Assembly (NCBI GenBank): GCA_018266105.1
Contig: JAFEBA010000056.1
Coordinates: forward strand, 71,783 to 124,373
Reading direction: 5' to 3'
From: a bacterium
GTDB taxonomy: Bacteria > Vulcanimicrobiota > Xenobia > Xenobiales > JADMJV01
Length of the DNA: 52,591 nucleotides
In this document: positions 7,863-15,577 of the stretch, one piece after another
How the letters are laid out: every line of letters begins with the position of its first letter
How positions within the stretch are numbered: the first letter of the stretch is position 1
The notes under the pieces: generated by a model
What the model saw: the letters and a program-made list of their open reading frames with translations, nothing else
What the model was told of the DNA's origin: nothing
Databases searched by the model: none
Made by a program: the position numbers and the translations under genes

Positions 7863-8629
7863 CAGATTTCTTCCATTGAATGGATCACCGGGAAGCCCTC
7901 CCAGTCGCGCACATGCCAGATCTGACGAGAGCCGTCGTGGAGCTCAATAATCGCCTCGTAGCCTCCCTCGATCGGCTGGACCACCAGGTCGCTAATCTCG
8001 GTCGACCCCTTGGGCAGCCGGGCCCGAGGCTCAGACCGCGGTTCCATCCGACGCAAGAATTCCTGCTCATCAGCTCCCCGCTCTAACAGTCCAAACCATT
8101 CATAAACCAGCGCCCGCACTTGATTGGCAGTGCAGGCTGCGGCGGGCCTGGGCCCACTGGAGCCACGAAAGTCTTCCCGGGTCGGATTGAAGCACTCCAC
8201 GATCACCACCCTCGGGCTGAGCGGGCGTAATCCGTGATGAACATTGGAGGGAGCCACATAAGCCGCGCCGGCTTCCACCACCCGCTGCTGGTCACCCACA
8301 CGCACTTCAGCCCGACCCTCGACCAGCATCGTTATTTGATCGTGAGCGTGATAGTGAGTCAGCAGTACTGGCTGCTGGGGGGCCGGATCCATTTCCAACC
8401 AGACCATGGTCAGCCGATCATTGAACAGCACACGCCGGCGCTGGCCCGGCCCGATCTGCTGCCAGGGGACTTGGTCCCACAACTTCGGGTCCACCGCCTG
8501 AATGGGCTCGCGAACGCGGTAGTCACGTGGGAGCTGTCGTTCATCCGTAAACATCCACTGAGCTTGGGCCGTGAAGGGACAGCCCAGCAGCACAATCAGC
8601 AGCGCGAGTTGGTTGAAATGTTTTAACAC
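7859..8629 (-). CDS. Secreted cupin-domain protein
   Basis: The product has 256 residues. It starts with GTG at 8629, and the N-terminal LALLIVLLGCPFTAQA is a typical signal peptide with AQA cleavage. The centre holds a single cupin barrel: motif 1 is LLTHYHAHDQITMLVEGRAE (two His and a Glu-type ligand set) and motif 2 is YVAPSNVHHGL. A divalent metal is therefore likely. The C-terminal 90 residues are a separate, unidentified domain ending in a beta-rich segment. The upstream ribosome binding site is weak. It is the first gene of the four-gene minus-strand group; a 149-bp non-coding stretch (8630-8778) upstream must hold its promoter, but I see no clear -35/-10 pair. The enzyme activity is unknown. 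Confidence 0.72.
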   Translation of the reverse strand: MLKHFNQLALLIVLLGCPFTAQAQWMFTDERQLPRDYRVREPIQAVDPKLWDQVPWQQIGPGQRRRVLFNDRLTMVWLEMDPAPQQPVLLTHYHAHDQITMLVEGRAEVRVGDQQRVVEAGAAYVAPSNVHHGLRPLSPRVVIVECFNPTREDFRGSSGPRPAAACTANQVRALVYEWFGLLERGADEQEFLRRMEPRSEPRARLPKGSTEISDLVVQPIEGGYEAIIELHDGSRQIWHVRDWEGFPVIHSMEEIW

Positions 8630-8778
8630 GGTTTGAGCACTCTTTTCGGACCATTATCCTGAGAAGGCTACCGCGCCCCTGAGAGGTCGGACTGCCTCGC
8701 GACCAGTTCATTCGCTCGGGTGATTTTCCCCCCAGCCCAATCCAACGACCTGATTGCCTGACCAGGAGCTGTTGACAA

Positions 8779-10812
8779 TCAGCGGCCTGCTGCGGCCAGC
8801 CGAAGGTCCAGCGTCAACGGATACTCCGGATTGGGGCCCGGCTGATTCCAGCCCCCCGGCCATTGGCTGCCTTGAACGGCCTTCTCAAAGCGGCTCATTC
8901 GACGGCGCTCGGCCTCCTCATCGCTGGCGGGGAGACAATCCCAATGGGGAGTGTGATAGCGGCAACTGCCCAGAATCTTCTCGCCGTCTAAGAGATCGAA
9001 ACGCAAGGGAGACTGCACTCCCAGATTCGGATGCAGACTGTGAGTAAACTGCCAGGCGCGGAAGCGCACGGCCGCCAGCCATTCGCCCTCTCCCAGCGGA
9101 TGCAAGGGAAGGATGTGCCCGTTGCAGGCCAGACGATGGCGTTCCGAGTCCAGCCCGAACAGACGTACTTCCACCCGTTGCAGAGAAGAATCCACGGGAC
9201 GCGACGTTCCCTGACTGGTCAGACCCTCGCCCAACACCGGCCAGGGCTCCAGAGCCTGGCGCAGTTGCAGTAGCACGCCCGCGCACCGACAGCTGCCCAG
9301 CAAAGGGAAGCGAAACTCAAAATGAGGTCGGAACCAGTCGGGCTCTAGATTCAGGCCGTGCTCCCGCAGGTCCGCCAAAACGGCCAGCAAGTCTTCCCAA
9401 AGAAAGGTGGGCAACATGTAGCGATCATGTAACTCCGTGCCAAGACGGCGCAACGGGCCCCGCTCAGGCGACTTCCAAAGGCGCCCCAAGAGAGCCCGCA
9501 AAAGCAGCATGAGGGTCAAATTGGTGCGCGCATCCGGACCCATTTCCAGTGCACGGAACTCGAGCAGGCCTTGCTGACCGCCCGGAGCCAGCGGGTCAAA
9601 AAGTTTATCCACGCAGATTTCGCTGCGATGCCCGTTCCCGGAAACATCGACCAGCAGGTCGCGAAAGATTCGTCCCAGCATGGCCGGCTCCAACTCATCT
9701 TCCAGGGCGTGAAAAGCCAGCTCCAACTCATACAGTGTTTCATGGCGTGCTTCATCAACCCGGGGGGCCTGGCAAGTGGGCCCCACGAACAGACCCGAGA
9801 ACATGTAAGAGAGGCACGGATGGTGATTCCAGTAGGTCAGAATCGAACGCAACAGATCGGGCCGCCGGACAAACGGACTCTGCCTGGGGCTGGGTCCGCC
9901 CACCACCACGTGACAACCTCCCCCACTGCCCAGCACGGATCCATCCCGGCCCAGGCGATGGGAAACCAGCCCGCAAGCCCGAGCTTCCTCATCCACACCG
10001 GCCACGATCTCGACCAGTTCAGGCCAGCTGGAAGCAGGGTGCAGGTTCACCTCAATCACACCCGGATCGGGCGTGACCGAAAGCTGTCGAAAGCCCTCCA
10101 GGCCTTCATCCTGAAGGTCAGGGATGGGAGGTGCGTAGCCGCTGACCTCGAGGGCCGCCCCGCTCTGACGCAGGGCCTGCAACAACTGCATCCAGGCTGA
10201 AACCCGCGAGAGCGGGGGCAGAAAGACCTGTAATCGACCTCCCGCTTCGCTGACGCACAAAGCGGTCCGAACCGGACACTCGTCACTCCAGGGCAGCCGC
10301 ATACCGGGTGGTCCAGAACAGTCCACCAAAGCCAGTCGCTTACCCGGCCAGGGTCCGGACTGCCAGCCCGACTCGTCATCGTAGGCAAGCAAAAGCACCT
10401 GACTGGGGTGATTGTCGACCTGCCGGCAAAAACTGGCGGGCAAGCCGAGCGCCTTGCAAACAAACCCCAGCAGCTCCCGAGCGGAGAGCTGCTGATGCCC
10501 CTCCAAAAGAAGAGACTGATTTTGATGCCAGAGACAGCGCAGGGCCCAACGCGGGGAATCCTCGCCTGGATACCATTTTCCCTGGCTGCGCTGCAGCAGC
10601 CCCTGGGGTGCAAAGCGCTTCTGCAGTCGCAAAGCCAGCTGCTGAGCGCGCCGCCATTTGGCTTCACCCACCGCGGCAACCGTCCATTCAGGCTGGTCGG
10701 CCTGCTCAGCATCCAGATAGGTGGGCTCCGCGCCCATTGTCATGCTCAGACCGTGACGCGCCCAAAAGGCGTCTACCTGTTGTCCGCAAGCATCAATTTG
10801 TGACCAGTTCAT
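8779..10812 (-). CDS. DUF2126 protein (transglutaminase-associated, putative amidoligase-type)
   Basis: The product has 677 residues and is a complete DUF2126 protein. Recognisable family blocks are GAEPTYLDAEQ near the N-terminus, LQKRFAPQGLLQRSQGKWYP, GSGGGCHVVVGGPSPRQSPF in the middle, PDLLRSILTYWNHHPCLSYM, and near the end ACNGHILPLHP, VRFRAWQ and PLTLDLR. In most bacteria this domain is fused behind a transglutaminase-like domain in one polypeptide of about 1100 residues and sits beside an alpha-E and a circularly permuted ATP-grasp gene. Here it is a separate gene whose ATG overlaps the upstream transglutaminase gene (ATGA at 10809-10812), and the ATP-grasp partner is absent. Literature places these gene sets among predicted peptide-ligase/peptide-tagging systems. 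The enzymatic activity has not been established, so the amidoligase label is a hypothesis. Confidence 0.85.
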   Translation of the reverse strand: MNWSQIDACGQQVDAFWARHGLSMTMGAEPTYLDAEQADQPEWTVAAVGEAKWRRAQQLALRLQKRFAPQGLLQRSQGKWYPGEDSPRWALRCLWHQNQSLLLEGHQQLSARELLGFVCKALGLPASFCRQVDNHPSQVLLLAYDDESGWQSGPWPGKRLALVDCSGPPGMRLPWSDECPVRTALCVSEAGGRLQVFLPPLSRVSAWMQLLQALRQSGAALEVSGYAPPIPDLQDEGLEGFRQLSVTPDPGVIEVNLHPASSWPELVEIVAGVDEEARACGLVSHRLGRDGSVLGSGGGCHVVVGGPSPRQSPFVRRPDLLRSILTYWNHHPCLSYMFSGLFVGPTCQAPRVDEARHETLYELELAFHALEDELEPAMLGRIFRDLLVDVSGNGHRSEICVDKLFDPLAPGGQQGLLEFRALEMGPDARTNLTLMLLLRALLGRLWKSPERGPLRRLGTELHDRYMLPTFLWEDLLAVLADLREHGLNLEPDWFRPHFEFRFPLLGSCRCAGVLLQLRQALEPWPVLGEGLTSQGTSRPVDSSLQRVEVRLFGLDSERHRLACNGHILPLHPLGEGEWLAAVRFRAWQFTHSLHPNLGVQSPLRFDLLDGEKILGSCRYHTPHWDCLPASDEEAERRRMSRFEKAVQGSQWPGGWNQPGPNPEYPLTLDLRLAAAGR

Positions 10813-12527
10813 TCCCCCACGACCTCCGTTTTGACTCGAACCCTCAGACGCTCGCCACTTCCGCCTCGATAAAGCGTGCCGGAAGTCGGCGTAGCGTCCG
10901 TATAACTTCGTCCGCAGGCCACGCGTACGTGGTCCAGATCGGCCATGGTTCCATTGGTGGGGTCAAACCCCACCCAGCCGATCCAGGGCAGATAACACTC
11001 CACCCAGGCGTGCGAAGCTTCCGACTGAACCTGATTGGAATAGTCAGCGCCGGTGCGTATGTAACCCACGCGATAGCGGGCCGGGATGGCCAACAAGCGC
11101 GCCAGGCAAATTAGCAGGTTAGCAAAGTCCTGACATACCCCCTTACGGTTGCAAAGCAGTTCGAAAGGGGTGGTCGCCAGGGTCGTGGATCTTGGCGCAT
11201 ATTCAAAATCGCGCTTGATCTGCTGGTTGAGATCCATCAAGGTATCCACCAACTGAAAATCGTTCCGCTCCACCGCCGCCATGGCAAAGTCGGAGAGGGC
11301 CAGCAACTGATTCTCGGGCAGTTCCACCGGCAAAAGGTAAGGAGACATCATCTGGCGCTGCCAGGGCATCCAAACCAACGGGATGGAGGTGCGCTGATTC
11401 GGGAGAGAAAGCGCATCGTAATTCATGCTGTGAATGCGGACCAGCGAGTGGCTCACCACTTTGAGTTCATGAAACGGCGATTCCACCTCCAGCGAGGTGG
11501 TCAGATTGCCGAAAACATCCTCGTACTGGCGGCGGGCACCGTCCACGCTGAGGGTCAGCTGATGTTCCAGAATCTCCTGATTGCGATCGCAAACCGGGGT
11601 CAGACGAAAGAGGTGAGAGCTGCGCTCGACCGGCGTCTCATAGCTGTAAGTGGTCTCGTGCAGAACGCGCACGGTGCGAGTGCGAAGCTCCCGCGAGGGC
11701 AAGGCCGGCCGCAACGCGGCCGGCTGGTGCTGCTGCTCGGGAATCGAGTTCCAAATCAGAGTGCCGCGCCGAGCCACCAACATCTGGCCGGGCTCCATTT
11801 TCAGCCACTCTTCCTCGGAAGGAGGCAAGGTCGAAAAAAGCACCGCCGTTCTCTGGTGCTCCACGGCATCGTCCAGGTCCAAACGAATCAGCCCGGCGTG
11901 CAGGTGGGCCGGTTTTTCGGTGGGCAGACGCCGAGTCCAGAGCACCTGATGGTGGCTGGTCTTGTCATGATAAAAAACCAGGTCCAGACCGTCCGTGAAG
12001 ACCAGGTTGGCCGTGCCCAGCTCATTAATCTGCATAAACAGCTCGTGCAGTCGGGGCCAGCCAAGATCGGCCAGACGACTGGCCCCCGCTTCACGCAGCC
12101 GATCGCCTAACCAGCAAAGGATATGCTCCGAATCCGTGCTCCCCACAGGCTCGTAGGTCTGCAGAGCCAGCTTGACCTGATAGTTGCGCAACTTGCCGTT
12201 GTGAGAGAGCAACCAATCGCGTCCGGCGTGGCGCAGTTGGAAAGGATGGGTATCCTGCTGACTCCGTCGATCGGCGGCCCCCAGGGCAAACGAGAGAAAG
12301 ATGGTAGAGCGAAAGTGGGTCCAGTCCTGGAGCATGCGCACCAGTCCACTGTTGCCTCGACAAATCGGATCTTTCACCACCGAGGCGGCCCGTTCGCCCT
12401 CGGGATACCAGCCAAATCCCCAACCGCAAGGCACCTTCTCCGGACCCTCCACGCTGGGCAGTTCTCCAAAGTGGACCTGGGGAGAAGCTCCCGAGTCAAA
12501 ACACATAGCCATCAAGTGGGTACTCAT
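10809..12527 (-). CDS. Class II glutamine amidotransferase fused to transglutaminase-like cysteine protease domain
   Basis: I start at ATG 12527 (MSTHLMAMCF), placed 7 nt after TAGGAA; a GTG at 12533 lies 6 nt further up. The product has 572 residues. Residues 9-270 are an EgtC/YafJ-like class II amidotransferase: CGWGFGWYPEG, TIFLSFALGA, THPFQLRHAG and LLSHNGKL are the conserved glutamine-site strands. Residues 290-565 are a bacterial transglutaminase-like domain (N-terminal beta part RTVRVLHETTYSYETPVE, then the papain-like core) with triad Cys465 (GVCQDFAN), His506 (SHAWVE) and Asp522 (GFDPTNG) all present. The amidotransferase nucleophile would be Cys9, which is N-terminal only if translation begins at ATG 12506. 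The gene is coupled to the DUF2126 gene by a 4-bp overlap and divergent from the DisA_N-like gene at 12588. Confidence 0.88.
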   Translation of the reverse strand: MSTHLMAMCFDSGASPQVHFGELPSVEGPEKVPCGWGFGWYPEGERAASVVKDPICRGNSGLVRMLQDWTHFRSTIFLSFALGAADRRSQQDTHPFQLRHAGRDWLLSHNGKLRNYQVKLALQTYEPVGSTDSEHILCWLGDRLREAGASRLADLGWPRLHELFMQINELGTANLVFTDGLDLVFYHDKTSHHQVLWTRRLPTEKPAHLHAGLIRLDLDDAVEHQRTAVLFSTLPPSEEEWLKMEPGQMLVARRGTLIWNSIPEQQHQPAALRPALPSRELRTRTVRVLHETTYSYETPVERSSHLFRLTPVCDRNQEILEHQLTLSVDGARRQYEDVFGNLTTSLEVESPFHELKVVSHSLVRIHSMNYDALSLPNQRTSIPLVWMPWQRQMMSPYLLPVELPENQLLALSDFAMAAVERNDFQLVDTLMDLNQQIKRDFEYAPRSTTLATTPFELLCNRKGVCQDFANLLICLARLLAIPARYRVGYIRTGADYSNQVQSEASHAWVECYLPWIGWVGFDPTNGTMADLDHVRVACGRSYTDATPTSGTLYRGGSGERLRVRVKTEVVGE

Positions 12528-12587
12528 CCACACTTCCTAACCCCAGGCTCCCAGGAGTAAACCCTTAGATATCTGAAGAGCCAGATT

Positions 12588-13853
12588 GTGCCCTTTGATT
12601 ATCCGCCCGATCTGGCCCGTTACACCGCAGCCCATTGGAACCAGCCCAACCGTTTACCGCCCCAAAGTCGCCTGACGGAACTCTTCTCCTGTTGCTACCA
12701 GGCCAGCTTGCTGACGGAAGAACTGCATCCGGTGCTCTTTCGCCTGGCTCTGGTAGAGCCCATCGATTCCCCGCAGGGCCCGCCCTGGGGACATCACTGT
12801 CTGCGCTTCGCCCAGAGCCGGCCTTTCACGCCAGCTGCCCTGGCCAAGTTGTCACCAACGGTTGATTCCGAGCGCTCAGTCATCGGCGTCAATTTGAGCG
12901 AGTCCGGTTTTGAAATCTGGGGGATTATCAATTCAGGCGCGCGCTGGGCTCTGAGCCAGTACAGCCGCCGCCTGCCCGCTCAGGCCCTGGCCGACAGTCT
13001 GGCCATTGCCGTCACCGCTCCCGGATGCCTGTCCGTTTACGCCGGCTCCAGACTCATCGCCCATCTGATTGGCGGCAAGATCACCGGTCCCACTCCGGAA
13101 GTTCTCAGCTCCCAGTGGCTGGAACAGGTCTTCCTGAAAGTTCGCTATGAACTGGAAGACTTGCACGTAGCCGCCTGTCAAAACTGCCCTCCGGTTCAGA
13201 TCGACGTCAAAATCACTCGCTCGCTTTCCCAGGCAACGCTGCGTCGAGCTCTCAACCTGCTGCGAAAATGGGGACACGGAGGCAGCCTGCTAATTATACC
13301 CGCCGAACAGAGCCATTTGTTCGAGGCCGAGAACCCCTTTTTGCATCTCCAACATCGCTTCGTGGACAGCCAGTCCCGCCGGCTTTACCGCTCTTTGCTA
13401 ACCCAGCTCATGCGACGTCTGGGCGAGCTCTTCCCAGAATCCAACCGGGTCGAATGGGAAGACTACCGGGCCAGCCAGGACTCCCAGCTCAGTGAACTGG
13501 ACGAAGCCTTCGAGGAATTCTCCTACACACTGGCCGGATTGCTGGCCATGGACGGGGCCGTGCTGATGACCCAGGGCCTGGAATTGCTGGCTTTCGGGGC
13601 CGAGATCGCCGGCAATTTGCCAGCCGTCAAGGAGGTAGAAGTGGCTCTGGATATCGAGGCCGCCGCCACCCGGACCGAGTCCACCCTTGGGGTCGGCACG
13701 CGCCATCGCTCCGTCTACCGGCTTTGTGCCCAGCTCCCCTGGCTACTGGCTTTGGTTCAGTCTCAGGACGGAAGGATCCGCATGGTCAAGCAATACAACG
13801 GCAATGTCACCTACTGGGACCAGTTTGGAGTGGGCACCGGAATTCCCAGCTGA
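12588..13853 (+). CDS. DisA_N-like (diadenylate cyclase fold, DACNV-type) protein, probable nucleotide sensor
   Basis: The product has 421 residues from a GTG start at 12588 (GAAGAG lies about 10 nt upstream). The C-terminal third carries the two hallmark motifs of the DisA_N/DAC fold: DGA at residues 322-324 (LLAMDGAVLMTQGLELL) and GTRHRS at 370-375, followed by the hydrophobic strand LLALVQSQDGRI and VTYWDQ at the C-terminus. The N-terminal 200 residues match the helper domain of the proteins described as DACNV (diadenylate cyclase, N-terminal variant), which have been predicted to sense rather than make cyclic nucleotides. In true cyclases the RHR motif contacts ATP phosphates and the DGA Asp binds metal; both are kept here, so activity cannot be excluded. 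There is no signal peptide or membrane helix. The gene is divergent from the amidotransferase-transglutaminase gene across a 60-bp gap. Confidence 0.72.
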   Translation: MPFDYPPDLARYTAAHWNQPNRLPPQSRLTELFSCCYQASLLTEELHPVLFRLALVEPIDSPQGPPWGHHCLRFAQSRPFTPAALAKLSPTVDSERSVIGVNLSESGFEIWGIINSGARWALSQYSRRLPAQALADSLAIAVTAPGCLSVYAGSRLIAHLIGGKITGPTPEVLSSQWLEQVFLKVRYELEDLHVAACQNCPPVQIDVKITRSLSQATLRRALNLLRKWGHGGSLLIIPAEQSHLFEAENPFLHLQHRFVDSQSRRLYRSLLTQLMRRLGELFPESNRVEWEDYRASQDSQLSELDEAFEEFSYTLAGLLAMDGAVLMTQGLELLAFGAEIAGNLPAVKEVEVALDIEAAATRTESTLGVGTRHRSVYRLCAQLPWLLALVQSQDGRIRMVKQYNGNVTYWDQFGVGTGIPS

Positions 13854-13860
13854 GTCTTGG

Positions 13861-14568
13861 TTAGAGCAGACTTAGCAAAGCAAACTTCTCGCGATCGATT
13901 TCGCGGCGGGTTCGAACCCCTAGGCGCCGCAGCAAAGGGAGAGGGGGCGACCAGCCGCTGACAGCGTGGCTGAGCAGACTGACGAATCCCAGGCCGGCCA
14001 GCAGATAGCCGCGCCGATCCCTGCGGGCGAACCAGAAACCCAGATTGGCGAGGGCGGCGGTTTGGGCCTGGAGCACCTGGTCGACATCCCATTCCCGATC
14101 CAGTTGATCGAGTCGGGCTCGAATCTGGGCAGGCGGGGCGCCTTGCATTCGCTCAACCGTCCCTCGAATCGCGTCATCGATTCGCTGATTCACAACCGGG
14201 TCGGTACGCTGGCGAACCCGGTCGTAGCGATTGCCGTGGCGTCGACCGCTGTTGATCAAAGCGAGCGGGTCGCGAGGATGCAGGCGCTGCTCCAAACCAT
14301 AGCGCTCACGATCGATCTGGCTGCGCGGTCGCCCCCCCAGGCGAGGAAACAATTGAAGCAGCGCCGAGTTACCCAAAAACGCCGGCAGCATTAAAAACTT
14401 GGGACTCAGAGAGCGAGCCAGGGCCAGGCTGAGCAGCCCCCCGCTTCCGGCATAAGCAGCAAGCCGGCGGGACTCACTCCACTCCTGTTCCAACTCATGA
14501 ACCCGGTTGCGAATCTCGTGGTCGGGGGTCTCCAAAATTGCGTGATCGACTTGCTCAGATATTCCCAT
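13861..14568 (-). CDS. Internally duplicated YgaP-type (DUF2892-like) small membrane protein
   Basis: The product has 235 residues. The start is secure: AAAGGAGGT, a near-perfect ribosome binding site, ends 5 nt before ATG 14568. The protein consists of two copies of one unit. Each has an acidic/aromatic entry (ELEQEWSESRRL; QLDREWDVDQVL), two short hydrophobic helices, and a closing signature (GGRPRSQIDRERYGLEQRL at about residue 78; GVRTRREIDREKFALLSLL at the C-terminus). The second unit (LLRRLGVRTRREIDREKFAL) matches the family of YgaP/DUF2892-like inner-membrane modules. Four hydrophobic segments in total suggest a small bundle in the cytoplasmic membrane. Function is unknown. It faces the plus-strand DisA_N-like gene tail to tail with 7 bp between. 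Confidence 0.68.
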   Translation of the reverse strand: MGISEQVDHAILETPDHEIRNRVHELEQEWSESRRLAAYAGSGGLLSLALARSLSPKFLMLPAFLGNSALLQLFPRLGGRPRSQIDRERYGLEQRLHPRDPLALINSGRRHGNRYDRVRQRTDPVVNQRIDDAIRGTVERMQGAPPAQIRARLDQLDREWDVDQVLQAQTAALANLGFWFARRDRRGYLLAGLGFVSLLSHAVSGWSPPLPLLRRLGVRTRREIDREKFALLSLL

Positions 14569-14649
14569 GGCGACCTCCTTTTCGATCCTATGTTGCAGGG
14601 TCGAAGGGAGACGCCCCAGGCCCGGGGGTCCCTATCGGGCGGTATGCAG

Positions 14650-15408
14650 TTACTGAAAGATGCCGTTGAGCAAACCGGCCAGGCGGTAACCGCCCAGGGC
14701 CGCTTCGCGATTCATATCCTTGCGGCAGCGGTCGGTATATTCTTGACTGGGAGCCTCGCCCTGGGTCACGCCCTGGTAAACATCGTCCTTAGACAACTGC
14801 CAGCCCTCGTGAGACCAGTCCTCGGGATGAAGATTGCTGGCGTCGATGCGGTATTTGTCCATGGGATATTGATTCTCCAACTGGGCCGCCAGCTTCTCAA
14901 CCTGAGCTTTGCCGGCCGCGTTTAGAGGGCGCGGGACATTGCTCCACTGCTTACCTCCGCTGTCCCAAAAGGAGTGGAGATTATCGTGACCGTTGAGCTT
15001 AAAACCGTTCCCGCCATGGTCGTGATTGTCGGAATTGTGCAAGGGCATGTGCAGGTCGCCCACCAGATGCTCGGTGATGCGCAGAGCCTCAGCCTTCTGA
15101 TCCTCGCTGGCTTTGGGGTCGCGCAAGACACCCAGATTCTGATTGAGAAAGGAGATGCTATTGGGCCCGGGCGGCAAAGTACCATCGCCATCCAGAGGCG
15201 TGTTTACGAAATGCAGTTCTTTGTAGGTGGGTCGGACGTCATCCATCCAGACCGCAGCCGTATAGGCGTCGTTGTCCTCTGCCGTGCAATCCTGGCCCGC
15301 GCCGGGATTATGAGGGTTGGATGTCAGGCGTTCGACGGCGGCCCGCGCCGTGGGAGTGAGGTTGTCCCAGGCAACCCTGGCGACCAGCATATGACCCATC
15401 GCGTTCAT
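14650..15408 (-). CDS. S1/P1-type zinc-dependent nuclease without signal peptide
   Basis: From the ATG at 15408 the product has 252 residues. The S1/P1 zinc ligands are in order: MNAMGHMLVARVAW (His6), WMDDVR (Asp), LHFVNTP (His), HLVGDLHMPLHNSDNHDHGG (His, Asp, His) and LHSFWDSG (His, Asp). The enzymes cleave single-stranded DNA/RNA and 3'-nucleotides with a trinuclear zinc site. Fungal P1 begins W-G-x-L-G-H after signal cleavage, and its Trp1 backbone binds zinc. Here Met1 aligns with Trp1, and no hydrophobic leader is found in the 37 in-frame codons upstream. GGAG lies only 2 nt before this ATG, so the start is not certain; ATG 15399 (MGHMLV) is another option. An 80-bp gap (14569-14649) downstream contains GC-rich inverted segments but no convincing terminator. 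Confidence 0.82.
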   Translation of the reverse strand: MNAMGHMLVARVAWDNLTPTARAAVERLTSNPHNPGAGQDCTAEDNDAYTAAVWMDDVRPTYKELHFVNTPLDGDGTLPPGPNSISFLNQNLGVLRDPKASEDQKAEALRITEHLVGDLHMPLHNSDNHDHGGNGFKLNGHDNLHSFWDSGGKQWSNVPRPLNAAGKAQVEKLAAQLENQYPMDKYRIDASNLHPEDWSHEGWQLSKDDVYQGVTQGEAPSQEYTDRCRKDMNREAALGGYRLAGLLNGIFQ

Positions 15409-15577
15409 AGCTCCACTATGGGGCTCAGCCAGACAGCTGAACTTGAACAAATTATTACAGCGCCGCCAGCCTGCTGAGAACGTAACAAAAACGTTACATG
15501 GAGGCACCAAGCATTCCAAATTCTTTCAGACCGTTCCGCTATGCTGTTCACAAGAAAAACTCCAGGAGACGTCGCCC

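Noticed and set aside
13908..13920. tRNA-like T-loop sequence GGTTCGAACCCC
   Set aside because: It lies inside the coding region of the YgaP-like gene, in the codons for the second unit. No acceptor stem, D-arm or anticodon arm can be built around it.
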